Part shown: piece after piece, positions 44,788 through 53,736 of the stretch
Numbering within the stretch: the stretch's first letter is position 1
How the letters are laid out: each line of letters opens with the position of its first letter
Assembly (NCBI GenBank): GCA_002705055.1
Contig: PAHY01000003.1
Location: 27,889-91,888, forward strand
Direction of reading: 5' to 3'
Source of the DNA: Planctomycetota bacterium
Lineage (GTDB): Bacteria; Planctomycetota; UBA1135
DNA length: 64,000 bases
The notes under the pieces: generated by a model
Databases searched by the model: none
Told to the model about the DNA's origin: nothing
What the model saw: only the letters and a program-made list of their open reading frames with translations
Position numbers and translations under genes: made by a program

Positions 44788-45912
44788 ATGATGCTCTGTT
44801 CCACCTTCCTCCTGCTGGCGCTCCAAGGGGCCGCGGACCGCGACGCAAGCGTCGCGCTGCCCGCGTATCAGCCAGTGAGCTGGGCGGAGTTCTGCCGCGA
44901 TCACTTCGATCCGGACTGGGCGCTCCCGCTACCGACGGAGAAGGAAGCCGGCAAGCTTCCGGTCGATCTCGTTGCCTGGTTCCAGGAGTTCGCGACGCGC
45001 GACTTCAACCTGGCCCCCGGCACCGAGGCCGGACCCGAGCACCGCCCCATCCTGCTCGGCGATCTGATCGCCGAACTCGCCCCTTACCGCGAGGACACGA
45101 AGCGGCTGCTCGAAGAACTGGATCGCCGCGAGCAGGAGCTGCCCGGCCTGAGCAAGTCCGAGCGGCGCAACCTCGGCGAACTGCTGTGCGATGGCGGCCT
45201 CTTCCACAAGAAGTGGACCCCGGCCGACAACCGCCGCGACGACGGCATCCTGCATCTGCCGAGCTGGGAGATGAAGGACAAGACCGGTCGCAGCACCTTA
45301 TGGACGGAGCGCAGCGGTGACGACACGGTGCTGCGCGCCGCGACGCTGGTGTTCGCTGATCTCGAGTCCTGGTTCGCCGCCGAGAACGACTGCCCGAGCT
45401 ACTTTGACCAGCCGGACAACCGCTTTGAGAAGGTCGAGATCCCGGCGCAGAGCCGAGTGTTCGCGAAGTCGCCCGAAGGCGATGAGTACCGCGCGCAGAT
45501 CTTCCGCGTCGTCTCCGATCTGCCCTTCCCCTTCGGCACCTACGGCGGCGACAACCGGGTGCGCCTTTCGCTGCGCCCCGACGGCCTCGTCATGAACGAG
45601 GTCTACATGGCCAAGAACAAGGACTTCCACTGGCTCGCCGGGCGCGATGTGTTCCTGCCGATTCGCACGCAGGACGGTCGCTTCGTCTGCCTGCTCGTGA
45701 TCCAGGAGTTCGGCTTCGATCTGGACGGCGTGCCCGAGAGCGATGGCAATCGCAAGGAGGCCGTCCGCGCGGCTCTGGGCAACAAGAAGCGCGGGGCCGA
45801 GATGCGCTTCCGGCCGCAGGCCGAGCTCGCGCCGCAGCGCGGGCGGCTCCCGCGGCGGGCGGTCGAGGCAGAATCCTCGGCGGCCGCGCCAGCCAGCTCT
45901 CGCGACCGCTAG
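44788..45912 (+). CDS. Exported hypothetical protein
   Basis: 374 residues with a short signal peptide (MMLCSTFLLLALQGAA). The body is mixed alpha/beta with many charged residues (VDLVAWFQEFATRDFNLAPG, AKSPEGDEYRAQIFRVVSDLPFPFGTYGGDNRVRLSLRPDGLVMNEVYMAKNKDFHWLAGRDVFLPI) and a low-complexity Ala/Arg tail. The FPFGTYGGDN/LVMNEVYM stretch resembles a small lipid-binding (START-like) domain, but this is a guess. No family is recognised with confidence. It stands alone between divergent CAP and the subtilase gene. Confidence 0.7.
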   Translation: MMLCSTFLLLALQGAADRDASVALPAYQPVSWAEFCRDHFDPDWALPLPTEKEAGKLPVDLVAWFQEFATRDFNLAPGTEAGPEHRPILLGDLIAELAPYREDTKRLLEELDRREQELPGLSKSERRNLGELLCDGGLFHKKWTPADNRRDDGILHLPSWEMKDKTGRSTLWTERSGDDTVLRAATLVFADLESWFAAENDCPSYFDQPDNRFEKVEIPAQSRVFAKSPEGDEYRAQIFRVVSDLPFPFGTYGGDNRVRLSLRPDGLVMNEVYMAKNKDFHWLAGRDVFLPIRTQDGRFVCLLVIQEFGFDLDGVPESDGNRKEAVRAALGNKKRGAEMRFRPQAELAPQRGRLPRRAVEAESSAAAPASSRDR

Positions 45913-45947
45913 GCGCCTGCCCGCTCGCCGGGCCGCGCTTCCTCGGT

Positions 45948-45953
45948 TAGGGT
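45948..45953 (+). promoter_or_regulatory. Putative -10 element TAGGGT
   Basis: Ends 9 nt before the ATG at 45963. Confidence 0.4.
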
Positions 45954-45962
45954 GGCTCTGCG

Positions 45963-47837
45963 ATGAGCCTCTCCCTTTTCACCCCTCTCTTTCTGGCATG
46001 GGTCGCGCAAGGTCCCGACCCCACCGGCCTATCTCCGTTGGGCGACAAGCCCGAGCAGACGGTGCTCCATGCCCACCATCAGGGCACCGAGCTGATTGTC
46101 AAGTTTCAGCATGACAGCGGGATCCGCCTGCGCGACGGCGCGCTGGTCCAGGTCGGCGCGGCCGAACAGCCCCAAGCCGAAACCCAGCTGCAGCAGCTGC
46201 GCGCCGGACTGAGCCTGCGCGGGGTCGAGATGCGGCGCCTGATCGAGCTGCCCGAGCAGCAGCTCACTGATTGGCGCATGGACGGCGAACGGCGCAGCGG
46301 TCAGGCCTTGCACGACCTCAACCTGTTCTTCCTGATCGAAGTCCCGCAACGCGAGAAGCTCGCCGAGTGCTGCGACTTCCTCAACAGCTTCGCGCTGGTT
46401 GAGCTCGCCTACCCGGTCGGCACCCTGTCCGATCCGGTCGCCCCCGGCCCCGGCGCCACTCTCGAGTCCAGCAGCACCTGGACGCTTGGCTCGGGGATCC
46501 CGCGCCTTCCCGCCGCGGGGCTCGGCCTCCTGAGCGGCGCAGTCTGGACCCCGCGCGCCCCGCAGCTTCCGGCACCGAACTATGAGAGCCGCCAGGGCTA
46601 TCGCCGCGCCGCCCCGCTTGGCGTGGATGCCGACTACGGCCAGACCTTCAGTGGCAGCCGCGGGGAAAGCACGGTGATCGCAGACGTCGAAACCGGCTGG
46701 ACGCACGATCACGAGGACATTCGTCACAAAGCGCTCAATCAGTTCATCGGTCTGAACGGCGCCCCCTACCCCTGGGACCACGGCACCGCCGTCTTCGGCG
46801 AACTGATCGGGGAGGACAACGACTCCGGCGTGAAGGGCATCGTCCACCAGGCCGACGTGCTGATGTCCTCGCACTTGGGCAGCGTCTCGAACATTCCCAC
46901 CGCCATCGCCAACGCGGCCAATGCCGTGGGCCCGGGCGACGTCGTGGTGCTCGAGGTGCAGTGCTACAGCTCCGCGCCCAGTCCGCACCCCTGCGAGTAC
47001 GACCCGGCGATCTTCGCGACGGTACAGACGGCCACGGCTGCTGGCACGCACGTCTTCGCCGCTGCCGGCAACGGCGGCAACAACCTTGATTCTGCCGCCT
47101 ACGGCGGCCTGTTCGACCGCAACGTGCGCGATTCAGGCGCCGTCATGTGCGGGGCCTCGGACGGCAGCTCGCTGAACACCGCTTACTTCAGCAACTACGG
47201 CACCCGCCTCGACGCCCACGGCTGGGGCTTTGACGTGACCACCACCGGCTACGGCGATCTCTACAGCGGCGGCTCGGTCCAGACCGAATACACCGACGGC
47301 TTCAGCGGCACGTCCAGCGCAACCCCGATCGTGACCGGGGCGGGCGTGATGCTGAACGGCATCGTCCGCGAGGCCCAGGGCAGTGGATTGACTCCGCTGC
47401 AGCTGCGCGATCTGCTGACGCAGACCGGCACCCCGCAGGGCAGCGGCGGGATGATCGGCCCGCGCCCGGACGTCCGCGCCGCGATCGCTGCGCTGGGCCT
47501 CCCCGAGCTCTCGGTCGGCGGCAGCCTGGTGCCGGGCGGCAACGTCGAAATCACCCTCTCCGGTTCGGCCGGGGACACCTTCCAGCTGGGTTACTCCGCC
47601 ACGCTGTTGGCGAGCCCGACTTACCTGCCGCCCTTCGGATATCGCTATCTGGGCGCGCTGCGTTCGACGGCGACCGGAGCCATCGGCGCCGGCGGCACCA
47701 CGACCCTGAGCTACCCGATTCCGAACAACTCCGGGCTCTCGGGCAAGACGATCGGCTACGTTCAGGCGGCGGTGCGCTACTCCAGCGGGAGCGGCACCGG
47801 CACGCTGACCAACTACGTGCCGATCACCATCAACTAA
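45963..47837 (+). CDS. Exported subtilisin-like (S8) serine protease
   Basis: 624 residues. A signal and an N-terminal region of about 200 residues that may be a propeptide precede the S8 domain. The triad is Asp near residue 240 (VIADVETGWTHDHEDI), His near 272 (PWDHGTAVFGELIGEDND) and Ser near 450 (FSGTSSATPIVTGAG), with the oxyanion Asn in FAAAGNGGNN. After residue 520 a C-terminal beta domain (VGGSLVPGGNVEITLSGSAGDTF...) is probably a secreted-protein accessory or surface-sorting domain. It is secreted and likely degrades extracellular protein. Confidence 0.93.
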   Translation: MSLSLFTPLFLAWVAQGPDPTGLSPLGDKPEQTVLHAHHQGTELIVKFQHDSGIRLRDGALVQVGAAEQPQAETQLQQLRAGLSLRGVEMRRLIELPEQQLTDWRMDGERRSGQALHDLNLFFLIEVPQREKLAECCDFLNSFALVELAYPVGTLSDPVAPGPGATLESSSTWTLGSGIPRLPAAGLGLLSGAVWTPRAPQLPAPNYESRQGYRRAAPLGVDADYGQTFSGSRGESTVIADVETGWTHDHEDIRHKALNQFIGLNGAPYPWDHGTAVFGELIGEDNDSGVKGIVHQADVLMSSHLGSVSNIPTAIANAANAVGPGDVVVLEVQCYSSAPSPHPCEYDPAIFATVQTATAAGTHVFAAAGNGGNNLDSAAYGGLFDRNVRDSGAVMCGASDGSSLNTAYFSNYGTRLDAHGWGFDVTTTGYGDLYSGGSVQTEYTDGFSGTSSATPIVTGAGVMLNGIVREAQGSGLTPLQLRDLLTQTGTPQGSGGMIGPRPDVRAAIAALGLPELSVGGSLVPGGNVEITLSGSAGDTFQLGYSATLLASPTYLPPFGYRYLGALRSTATGAIGAGGTTTLSYPIPNNSGLSGKTIGYVQAAVRYSSGSGTGTLTNYVPITIN

Positions 47838-47858
47838 GCGCCCGGTGCGGGCAGCGGC

Positions 47859-48344
47859 TTAGCCGATCGATTCGAGCAAAGCCGCTGCCTGTCCCGCCGG
47901 GTCTTTGGTGTCGATGGCCTGCTCGACGACGCCGTCCGCCCCGATCACGAAGGTGTAGCGCGAGGCGTACTGATCGTCGGGCCCGGAAGCGGCACCAAAG
48001 GCGACGCTCATCTGGGCGTCGGTGTCGCACAGCAGCGGGAAGGGAAACGCGAACTTCTCGGCGAAGGCGCGGTTCTCCTCGACCGAGTCGAGCGAGACGC
48101 CGCACACCGCGATGTCGCGATTGACAAAGTCTTGGATTCGATCACGGAATCCTTGGCCTTGCTTCGTTCAGCCAGGGGTATCGGCCTTGGGGTAGAACCA
48201 GAGCACGACGCGCTTGCCGGCAAAATCGGCGAGCGAACGTTCCTTGCCCTCGTGGTCGAGCACCCGGAAATCCGGGGCGGGGGAGCCAGCTTGGAGCATC
48301 TTGGGTCGGCCGCGAAAGACACGGCGCAGAAAGGTACGGAGCAT
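47859..48344 (-). CDS. Bcp/PrxQ-type peroxiredoxin with in-frame TGA at the catalytic residue: putative selenoprotein
   Basis: Reading through one TGA (48168-48170) gives a continuous 161-residue Bcp/PrxQ peroxiredoxin: MLQAGSPAPDFRVLDHEG, KRVVLWFYPKADTPG-U-TKQGQGFRD, VCGVSLDSVEENRAFAEKF, FPFPLLCDTD and YTFVIGADGVV. The TGA is residue 59, exactly where the family has its peroxidatic Cys (TPGCT). A hairpin 16-34 nt after the TGA fits a bacterial SECIS. The frame after the TGA is fully conserved in style, so simple gene decay is unlikely. The usual PrxQ resolving Cys at +5 is Gln; other Cys lie at +22 and +47. The start may instead be the ATG at 48299. It follows the hybrid kinase gene by 52 bases. 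A Cys-to-stop mutation or base-call error remains possible. Confidence 0.8.
48134..48152 (-). promoter_or_regulatory. Candidate bacterial SECIS hairpin
   Basis: Perfect 6-bp stem GGAUUC/GAAUCC closing a 7-nt loop CGUGAUC, beginning 16 nt after the UGA. The loop holds GU as its second and third bases; in E. coli fdhF a loop GU is needed for SelB binding. Further pairs (about 48158-48161 with 48125-48128) can extend the lower stem after an internal loop. Confidence 0.65.
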
Positions 48345-48396
48345 GGGGACTGCCGAGTTTCGGCCTCCCCCTTCGTAGCGCGGGAAGCGCGCAGGC

Positions 48397-50487
48397 TCAA
48401 GCCGCTCTTCGCGCAATCACGGCGCGCAGCGCGCGCACCAGCTCGGGCAGACGCAGCGGCTTGGTGACGTAGTCGTCCATCCCGGCTTCCAGGCAGCGCT
48501 CGCGGTCCCCCGCCATGGCGTGCGCCGTCATCGCCACGATCCGCACGCGGCTCGCCGACCCCGGCAACGCGCGAATCGCCCGCGTCGCCGCATAGCCGTC
48601 GAGCACTGGCATCTGACAGTCCATCAGCACCAATGCGAAGTCCTCCTGCTGCACGCGCTCAAGCGCAAGTTGCCCGTTCTCGACGTGCTGCAGCGCGATC
48701 CCGGCGCGCTCCAGGTGGGCGCGGGCGACCCGCGCATTCACCGCGTTGTCCTCGACCAGCAGAACCGGGCGGCCCGCCAGCCAGGAGGCCAGCCAGGCCA
48801 GAGAATGATCTTCCTGCGAGGCGGCTACCTCGACCTCGGGCGCGACCGCTTCCTCAACCGACTCGCACAGAAGGGCCCGCAGCTGATTGCGCACTTCCTG
48901 GCGATGCAGCGGCAGGCTGAGCTCGGGCAGTCCCGCCAACGCGGAGGCAGCCGGCGCAGCGCCGCTCTTGTGGCGCAGCACCAGGCAAGGCACGCCGCGC
49001 TCCTCGGCGATCCGCCGCGTCAACTCGGCGTCGCCTCGGTCGAGCTCGGTGGAAAGCACCAGCAGATCGGCTTCGTCGAAGTTCTGCGGCTGCACGGCGC
49101 GGATGCCGAGCCCCAGCGCGGTCGACTCCAGCGCCTGCCGCACCAGATCGGAAGGTTCGAGCACCGCGATGCGCTTGCCGGCCAGTCCATCTCGGCGCCA
49201 GGCCTCCGGCGCCGAAGCCGAACGCAGCGGCAGCACCACCTGGAACTGACTCCCGACCCCTTCTTCACTGCGCGCGGAGAGGCGACCGCCCATGACATGA
49301 ACCAGCTTGCGGGTAATCGCCAGACCCAGGCCCGTGCCGCCGTATTTGCGCGTCGTGCTCGAGTCGGCCTGCGTGAACTCCTCGAACAGCCCCTCGATCT
49401 TCCCGGGAGCGATGCCGATCCCGCTGTCTTCGACCCGGACGCGCAGCTCGGCCTGCTCGGCGACCCAGTCGACCCGCACCGCGACCTGACCCTCGTGCGT
49501 GAACTTGGTCGCGTTGCCGACCAGGTTCATGATGACCTGCCTGATTCGGCCCGCGTCTCCCAGCAGGCGGCGCGGACAGCCCGGATCGATCACTGCCTCC
49601 AGGTGCAGGCCGCGCGCCGACTCCGTGGCAGCGAGGCTGCAGATGACGCCTTCCACCAGGCTCTCCAGCTCGAAGGGGAGCTCCTCGATCACCAGCTCCC
49701 CGGCATCGATCTTGGACAGGTCCAGGATGTCGTTGACGATCGAGATCAGCGCCTCCGTGCAGCGATGGATCGTCTCAAGCGAGTCCTGCCGGTCGGCCTC
49801 GTCCTCGCTCGCCAGCGCGAGCTCCGACATGCCGAGAATGCCATTCAGCGGCGTGCGGATCTCATGGCTCATATTGGCCAGGAACGCGCCCTTCACCTCG
49901 TTAGCGCGATCGGCCTCGTCGCGCGCCTGCTCCAGCGACTGCCGCGAGCTGGTCAGGATCTTGCCGGTGACCCGCGTCAGGGTGAACAGCAGCGCGAGCG
50001 CGAGGGTATGACTGACCGAGGCCAGGAAGGCTGCCTTGTCGATCGTCTCCAAGTCGCGCCAGTTGCCGATCTGCGCGTGCGCGATCACCAGCCCGAGGAA
50101 TCCCAGCCCCAGCGAGCTGGCCATGATCGCGGCGCCGCGGGTTCCGAACAGCAGGCCGGCCAGCGGCGGCAACAGGAACAGCCAAGTGATCGCGCCGCTC
50201 AGCGCGCCGCCGGACAGGACCACGGCGAGCCCGGCCATCGAAGCGGACGCCACGAGGAAGCCGATGCCCCAGGCCCGGAGATTGCGGCCGCGGCGCACCT
50301 TCCACCAGCCGACCATCGAGATCAGCACGCAGGCGCTGCCGACTCCGGCGAGGTCCAGGCGCCCGGTGCTCCAGCTCGCGGCTGCCAGCAGCAGCATCAG
50401 CGGCACACATCCCCCGTAGGCATACAGCAGAAGCCGTCGCTTCCCTGCATGGACGGAGGAAGGTGAAGAAGGGGCTGGGGCAGCCAT
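48397..50487 (-). CDS. Hybrid sensor histidine kinase with degenerate and intact receiver domains
   Basis: 696 residues: an N-terminal membrane sensor with five or six helices (about residues 15-180), HisKA with the phospho-His in [19 protein letters not shown], HATPase ([24 protein letters not shown] and GGTGLGLAI), a receiver-like domain that lacks the phospho-Asp ([17 protein letters not shown] ... [12 protein letters not shown]), and a C-terminal intact receiver ([15 protein letters not shown] ... [16 protein letters not shown] ... DDYVTKPL). This is the BarA-like architecture without an HPt domain, so a separate phosphotransfer protein is expected elsewhere. Confidence 0.93.
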   Translation of the reverse strand: MAAPAPSSPSSVHAGKRRLLLYAYGGCVPLMLLLAAASWSTGRLDLAGVGSACVLISMVGWWKVRRGRNLRAWGIGFLVASASMAGLAVVLSGGALSGAITWLFLLPPLAGLLFGTRGAAIMASSLGLGFLGLVIAHAQIGNWRDLETIDKAAFLASVSHTLALALLFTLTRVTGKILTSSRQSLEQARDEADRANEVKGAFLANMSHEIRTPLNGILGMSELALASEDEADRQDSLETIHRCTEALISIVNDILDLSKIDAGELVIEELPFELESLVEGVICSLAATESARGLHLEAVIDPGCPRRLLGDAGRIRQVIMNLVGNATKFTHEGQVAVRVDWVAEQAELRVRVEDSGIGIAPGKIEGLFEEFTQADSSTTRKYGGTGLGLAITRKLVHVMGGRLSARSEEGVGSQFQVVLPLRSASAPEAWRRDGLAGKRIAVLEPSDLVRQALESTALGLGIRAVQPQNFDEADLLVLSTELDRGDAELTRRIAEERGVPCLVLRHKSGAAPAASALAGLPELSLPLHRQEVRNQLRALLCESVEEAVAPEVEVAASQEDHSLAWLASWLAGRPVLLVEDNAVNARVARAHLERAGIALQHVENGQLALERVQQEDFALVLMDCQMPVLDGYAATRAIRALPGSASRVRIVAMTAHAMAGDRERCLEAGMDDYVTKPLRLPELVRALRAVIARRAA

Positions 50488-50571
50488 CGATCCGTCTCGT
50501 TATCGACCAGCTTGCGTCCCAAACTGAAACAGCCGGTGATCAGAAACCCGGCTCCACCCCCATCAACGGGC

Positions 50572-50604
50572 AAAAAGGGCCATGCAGCGAGCGCCGCATG
50601 GCCC
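50572..50604 (-). terminator. Rho-independent terminator of the spondin-domain gene
   Basis: A 9-bp stem (50577-50585 with 50596-50604), a 10-nt loop and five T residues on the minus strand (50572-50576), 11 bases after the stop at 50616. Confidence 0.82.
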
Positions 50605-50615
50605 AGCCAGTCTCC

Positions 50616-51308
50616 CTAGAGTCGGGTGAACTCCACCAGCGCCCCGTAGGCACCCCAATCGTAGGTCTCGGGCAGCACATCCGCGATGCCGTGGATCCCG
50701 CTGTGCAGGTGGACAAAGCCCTCCGGGGTCGCCGGATCGTGCGCGCCGCCATTGCCGAAGGGCGGGCCCGGGATGTACATGCCGTTCTCGGAGTTGGCTT
50801 CCGAGCCGGCATCCCAGACCGGGACGAAGAACTTGCCCGAGTCGAGCATGCCGTCGACGGTCATGCTGTCGACGCCGACGAAGGCGTCGTTGGTGGTCAC
50901 GAGCATGCCCGCCATCGAGAACCAGCGGTGGATGCCATCGGCCTCGATGGTCAGCGTGATCGAGGTGCCGGGCGCGATCCCGCCGGCGGCGGTGACCACA
51001 TCGAAGCTGCCGGCGCTGTTGCCCAGCAGAGTGGCCAGACCGCTGTTGTCGCCGTCTTCAGCGAGCGCAGCCAGCTCGGGCGAGGCGGCCGCCCCCGGCG
51101 TGAACATCCGTGCGCTGTCGTCGTGCGTCACCAGAATCGGCGGCGAGATGATCTGGTTGGCGGTGAGGTTGGTGATCGTGACCTCGTAGGTGCGGCTCAT
51201 CGCCACGGTCGGCGTCGCTTCGGCGCGCTCCACCAGGGTCGAAAAGGCAAAACCGATCACTCCGAGGCCGAGCACGGCGGGAAGGAAAGCAGAGGAAGTC
51301 TTGAGCAT
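50616..51308 (-). CDS. Exported spondin-N-domain protein
   Basis: A 230-residue secreted protein with signal peptide (to about residue 31, AEA). It has the bacterial spondin-N pattern: YEVTITNLTANQIISPPILVTHDDSARMFTPGAAASPELAALAEDGDNSGL, then GGIAPGTSITLTI, FSMAGMLVTTNDAFVGVDSM, DAGSEANSENGMYIPGPPFGNGG and EGFVHLHSGIHG. The domain is a C2-like beta sandwich that binds calcium or other surface ligands. It has its own terminator and lies downstream of a two-component pair, so it could be a target, but nothing shows that directly. Confidence 0.88.
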   Translation of the reverse strand: MLKTSSAFLPAVLGLGVIGFAFSTLVERAEATPTVAMSRTYEVTITNLTANQIISPPILVTHDDSARMFTPGAAASPELAALAEDGDNSGLATLLGNSAGSFDVVTAAGGIAPGTSITLTIEADGIHRWFSMAGMLVTTNDAFVGVDSMTVDGMLDSGKFFVPVWDAGSEANSENGMYIPGPPFGNGGAHDPATPEGFVHLHSGIHGIADVLPETYDWGAYGALVEFTRL

Positions 51309-51435
51309 GATTCTTGGAAGGGTGCGAGGCAGCGGTGTGCTGCCCTGATTGCTTCAAGACTCCCGACGCCTGGTCCCGCGGGCATCGCGCACCGATCACG
51401 AATCCATCACGAGCCTCAACACTTTCCTCACGACG

Positions 51436-52902
51436 CTACACCGACAAGCGAAAGGCGAAGGTCGTGCCCTTCTCGGGGCGACTCGCCACCCCGATCACCG
51501 AGTCGTGCAGCGCCAGAATGCGCTTGGCGATCGCCAGGCCGAGCCCGGTGCCGCCAGGATCCTCGCTGCGCGACTTGTCCACGCGATAGAAGCGGTCAAA
51601 GATCCGCGGGATCTCTTCCTTCGGGATGCCGCAGCCCGTGTCGGCCACCCGCACCTCGACCTCCTCGTCGCGATCGCTCACCGACACCCGCACCACGCCG
51701 CCGGAGGGCGTGTAGCGCAGCGCGTTCTCGACCAGATTGTCGAGCACGCGCTCCAGCAGGCCGATATCCCCGCGCACTTCGGTCGCCCCCTGCGGCAGAC
51801 GCGCCTCCAGGCGCACGCCGCGCTCTTCCGCGCACAGGCGGAATTTCTGCACCACATCCGAGACCAGCTCGGCCACCGGGAACAGTTCCATCTCCGGCCG
51901 AATCTCGCCGCTTTCGAGCTTGGACAGCTCAAAGAGGTCGTCGATCAGCCGGGCGAGCCGCTCGGTGTTGCGCAGCGCCGCGTCCAGGTACTCCTTGCGC
52001 CGCTCGGGATCGAGCGAATCCTCCTTGGCGAGACAGGTCTCGAGATAACCACGCAACGAAGCGACCGGCGTGCGCAGATCGTGGCTGATGTTCGAGATCA
52101 TCTCGCGCCGCATCTTGTCGGAGCGACGGATCCGGCCCATCTGAGAGACCACCGTGTCGGCCAGGAAGTTGAAGTCGCTCGCCAGCGCCGCCACCTCATC
52201 GCGGCCGTGGACCTCGGCGCGGTGCTTGCGATCCCCGGTGCGGAAGGCGTTCATGCTGTTGCGCAGCTCGCGCAGCCGCCCGGTCAGCAGCCAGAGCACC
52301 GCCAGCGTCGCCAGCACCCCCATGCCGAAGAAGCCCGAGAGTGCCCAGGTGCTGTTGCGCACGAAGGAGCGCGAGGACAGCAGCCCCGCGAGTGATTCGT
52401 ACTCCTCGCTGGCCAGGATCGCGTAGACATAGCCCTGCAGATCGCCGCCTTCGGTCTGCACCGGAGCGACCGAGAAGATGTTCTGATTGGAGAGACTGCG
52501 CGGGTCGTCGCCGAGCACGCAGCAATCTGTCTTGGCCTCCAGAAACTCGTAGACCGGCGCGAGGTCGATGCGCGAGCGGACCACTTTGCCGGGCGGCGCG
52601 TCAAAGGCCAGGATCGAGCCGGCTGGGTCCACCAGGTAGCACTCGAGCGTCGGATTGACGGCCATCAGCTTCATGAACAGGCCCGAAGTGCCCTTCTCGT
52701 CGACCCCTCCCTCGGCCGTGAACAGGGAGTTGTGCTTCACGATCGCCCCCGCGACGTCGCGGGACAGCGCCTGCTGCACCTCGAGTGCGTGCAACTCGGC
52801 CGTGCGCGTCATCAGCACGAAGGCGCCGATGCCCGCGACGATGAAGATCGAGATCATCGCCAGCGCGACCTTTCCGTACAGGCTGCGGAACCAACTCATC
52901 AT
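51436..52902 (-). CDS. Sensor histidine kinase
   Basis: 488 residues. A transmembrane helix (about residues 10-32) and a second near 195-218 enclose an extracytoplasmic sensor of about 160 residues that includes Cys-Cys (TDCCVLGDD). A HAMP linker, HisKA (MISNISHDLRTPVASLRGYLE) and HATPase (LDNLVENALRYTPSGG, DTGCGI and [13 protein letters not shown]) follow. The gene starts 3 bases after the stop of the response-regulator gene, so the two form a cognate pair. Confidence 0.94.
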   Translation of the reverse strand: MMSWFRSLYGKVALAMISIFIVAGIGAFVLMTRTAELHALEVQQALSRDVAGAIVKHNSLFTAEGGVDEKGTSGLFMKLMAVNPTLECYLVDPAGSILAFDAPPGKVVRSRIDLAPVYEFLEAKTDCCVLGDDPRSLSNQNIFSVAPVQTEGGDLQGYVYAILASEEYESLAGLLSSRSFVRNSTWALSGFFGMGVLATLAVLWLLTGRLRELRNSMNAFRTGDRKHRAEVHGRDEVAALASDFNFLADTVVSQMGRIRRSDKMRREMISNISHDLRTPVASLRGYLETCLAKEDSLDPERRKEYLDAALRNTERLARLIDDLFELSKLESGEIRPEMELFPVAELVSDVVQKFRLCAEERGVRLEARLPQGATEVRGDIGLLERVLDNLVENALRYTPSGGVVRVSVSDRDEEVEVRVADTGCGIPKEEIPRIFDRFYRVDKSRSEDPGGTGLGLAIAKRILALHDSVIGVASRPEKGTTFAFRLSV

Positions 52903-52905
52903 GCT

Positions 52906-53640
52906 CTAGATCGCGGCGTGCTGAGCGGAGGAATCGACTTCCGGCGGCAGGAACTTGTAGCCCACGCCCCAGACGGTGCGCACCAGCTCGGGCTCGGCCG
53001 GATTCTGCTCGACCTTGCGACGCAGCCGATTGATGTGCGAGTTCACCGTGTGCTCGTAGCCATCGAAGCCATAACCCCACACGTCCTCAAGCAGCTCGCT
53101 GCGGGTGAAGACCCGGCCCGGGTGCCGGGCGAAGTAGAGCAGCAGATCAAACTCCTTGGCCGTCAGCTCGAGCTTGCGCGCGCCCCACTGCGCCTCGCGG
53201 CGCTGCGGGTCGATGCTGAGGTCGCCGTGGCGGATGACTTCCGTCGTGTCCTGCTCCGCCACCACCTGCCACTGCTGCGAACGGCGCAGCCCCGCCTTGA
53301 CCCGCGCCACCAACTCGCGCAGCGAAACCGGCTTGGTCAGGTAGTCGTCGGCGCCCAGCTCAAGGCCCAAGACGCGATCGACCTCGGAGGACTTCGCCGT
53401 CAGAATGATCAGCGGGGTGTAGTTCTCGGCCGCGCGCAGCCGCCGACAGATCTCCAGCCCATCGACGCCGGGCAGCATCAGATCGAGCACGATCAGGTCG
53501 TAGGTTTCATGCCCCAGCCGCCTGGCCGCCGCGGTGCCGTCGGCCTCCACCGTGACCTCCCAACCCTCGTCGCGCAGATGCAGCGCGGCCAGTTTGGACA
53601 GATCAGGGTCGTCCTCGACGAGCAGAATGCGGGCAGCCAT
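52906..53640 (-). CDS. OmpR/PhoB-family response regulator
   Basis: 244 residues: receiver domain with acidic pocket (LLVEDDPD), phospho-acceptor Asp53 in LIVLDLMLPGVDG and Lys in DDYLTKPVSL, then a winged-helix DNA-binding domain (LELTAKEFDLLLYFARHPGRVFTRSELLEDVWGYGFDGYEHTVNSHINRLRRKVE). It would activate or repress genes on phosphorylation by the kinase encoded just downstream. Confidence 0.96.
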   Translation of the reverse strand: MAARILLVEDDPDLSKLAALHLRDEGWEVTVEADGTAAARRLGHETYDLIVLDLMLPGVDGLEICRRLRAAENYTPLIILTAKSSEVDRVLGLELGADDYLTKPVSLRELVARVKAGLRRSQQWQVVAEQDTTEVIRHGDLSIDPQRREAQWGARKLELTAKEFDLLLYFARHPGRVFTRSELLEDVWGYGFDGYEHTVNSHINRLRRKVEQNPAEPELVRTVWGVGYKFLPPEVDSSAQHAAI

Positions 53641-53736
53641 GGCAGAACTTCGCCGTTCCTCCCCCCAGCGTGACGCAATCTGCCGGATCAGGCATCACGA
53701 AAGTCTCACGAAGGAGGGATTTCGAGTCCTCGCCGC

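Noticed and set aside
48520..50466. A 648-codon open frame on the plus strand
   Set aside because: Antisense to the hybrid histidine kinase, with Arg/Gln-rich composition typical of a shadow frame.
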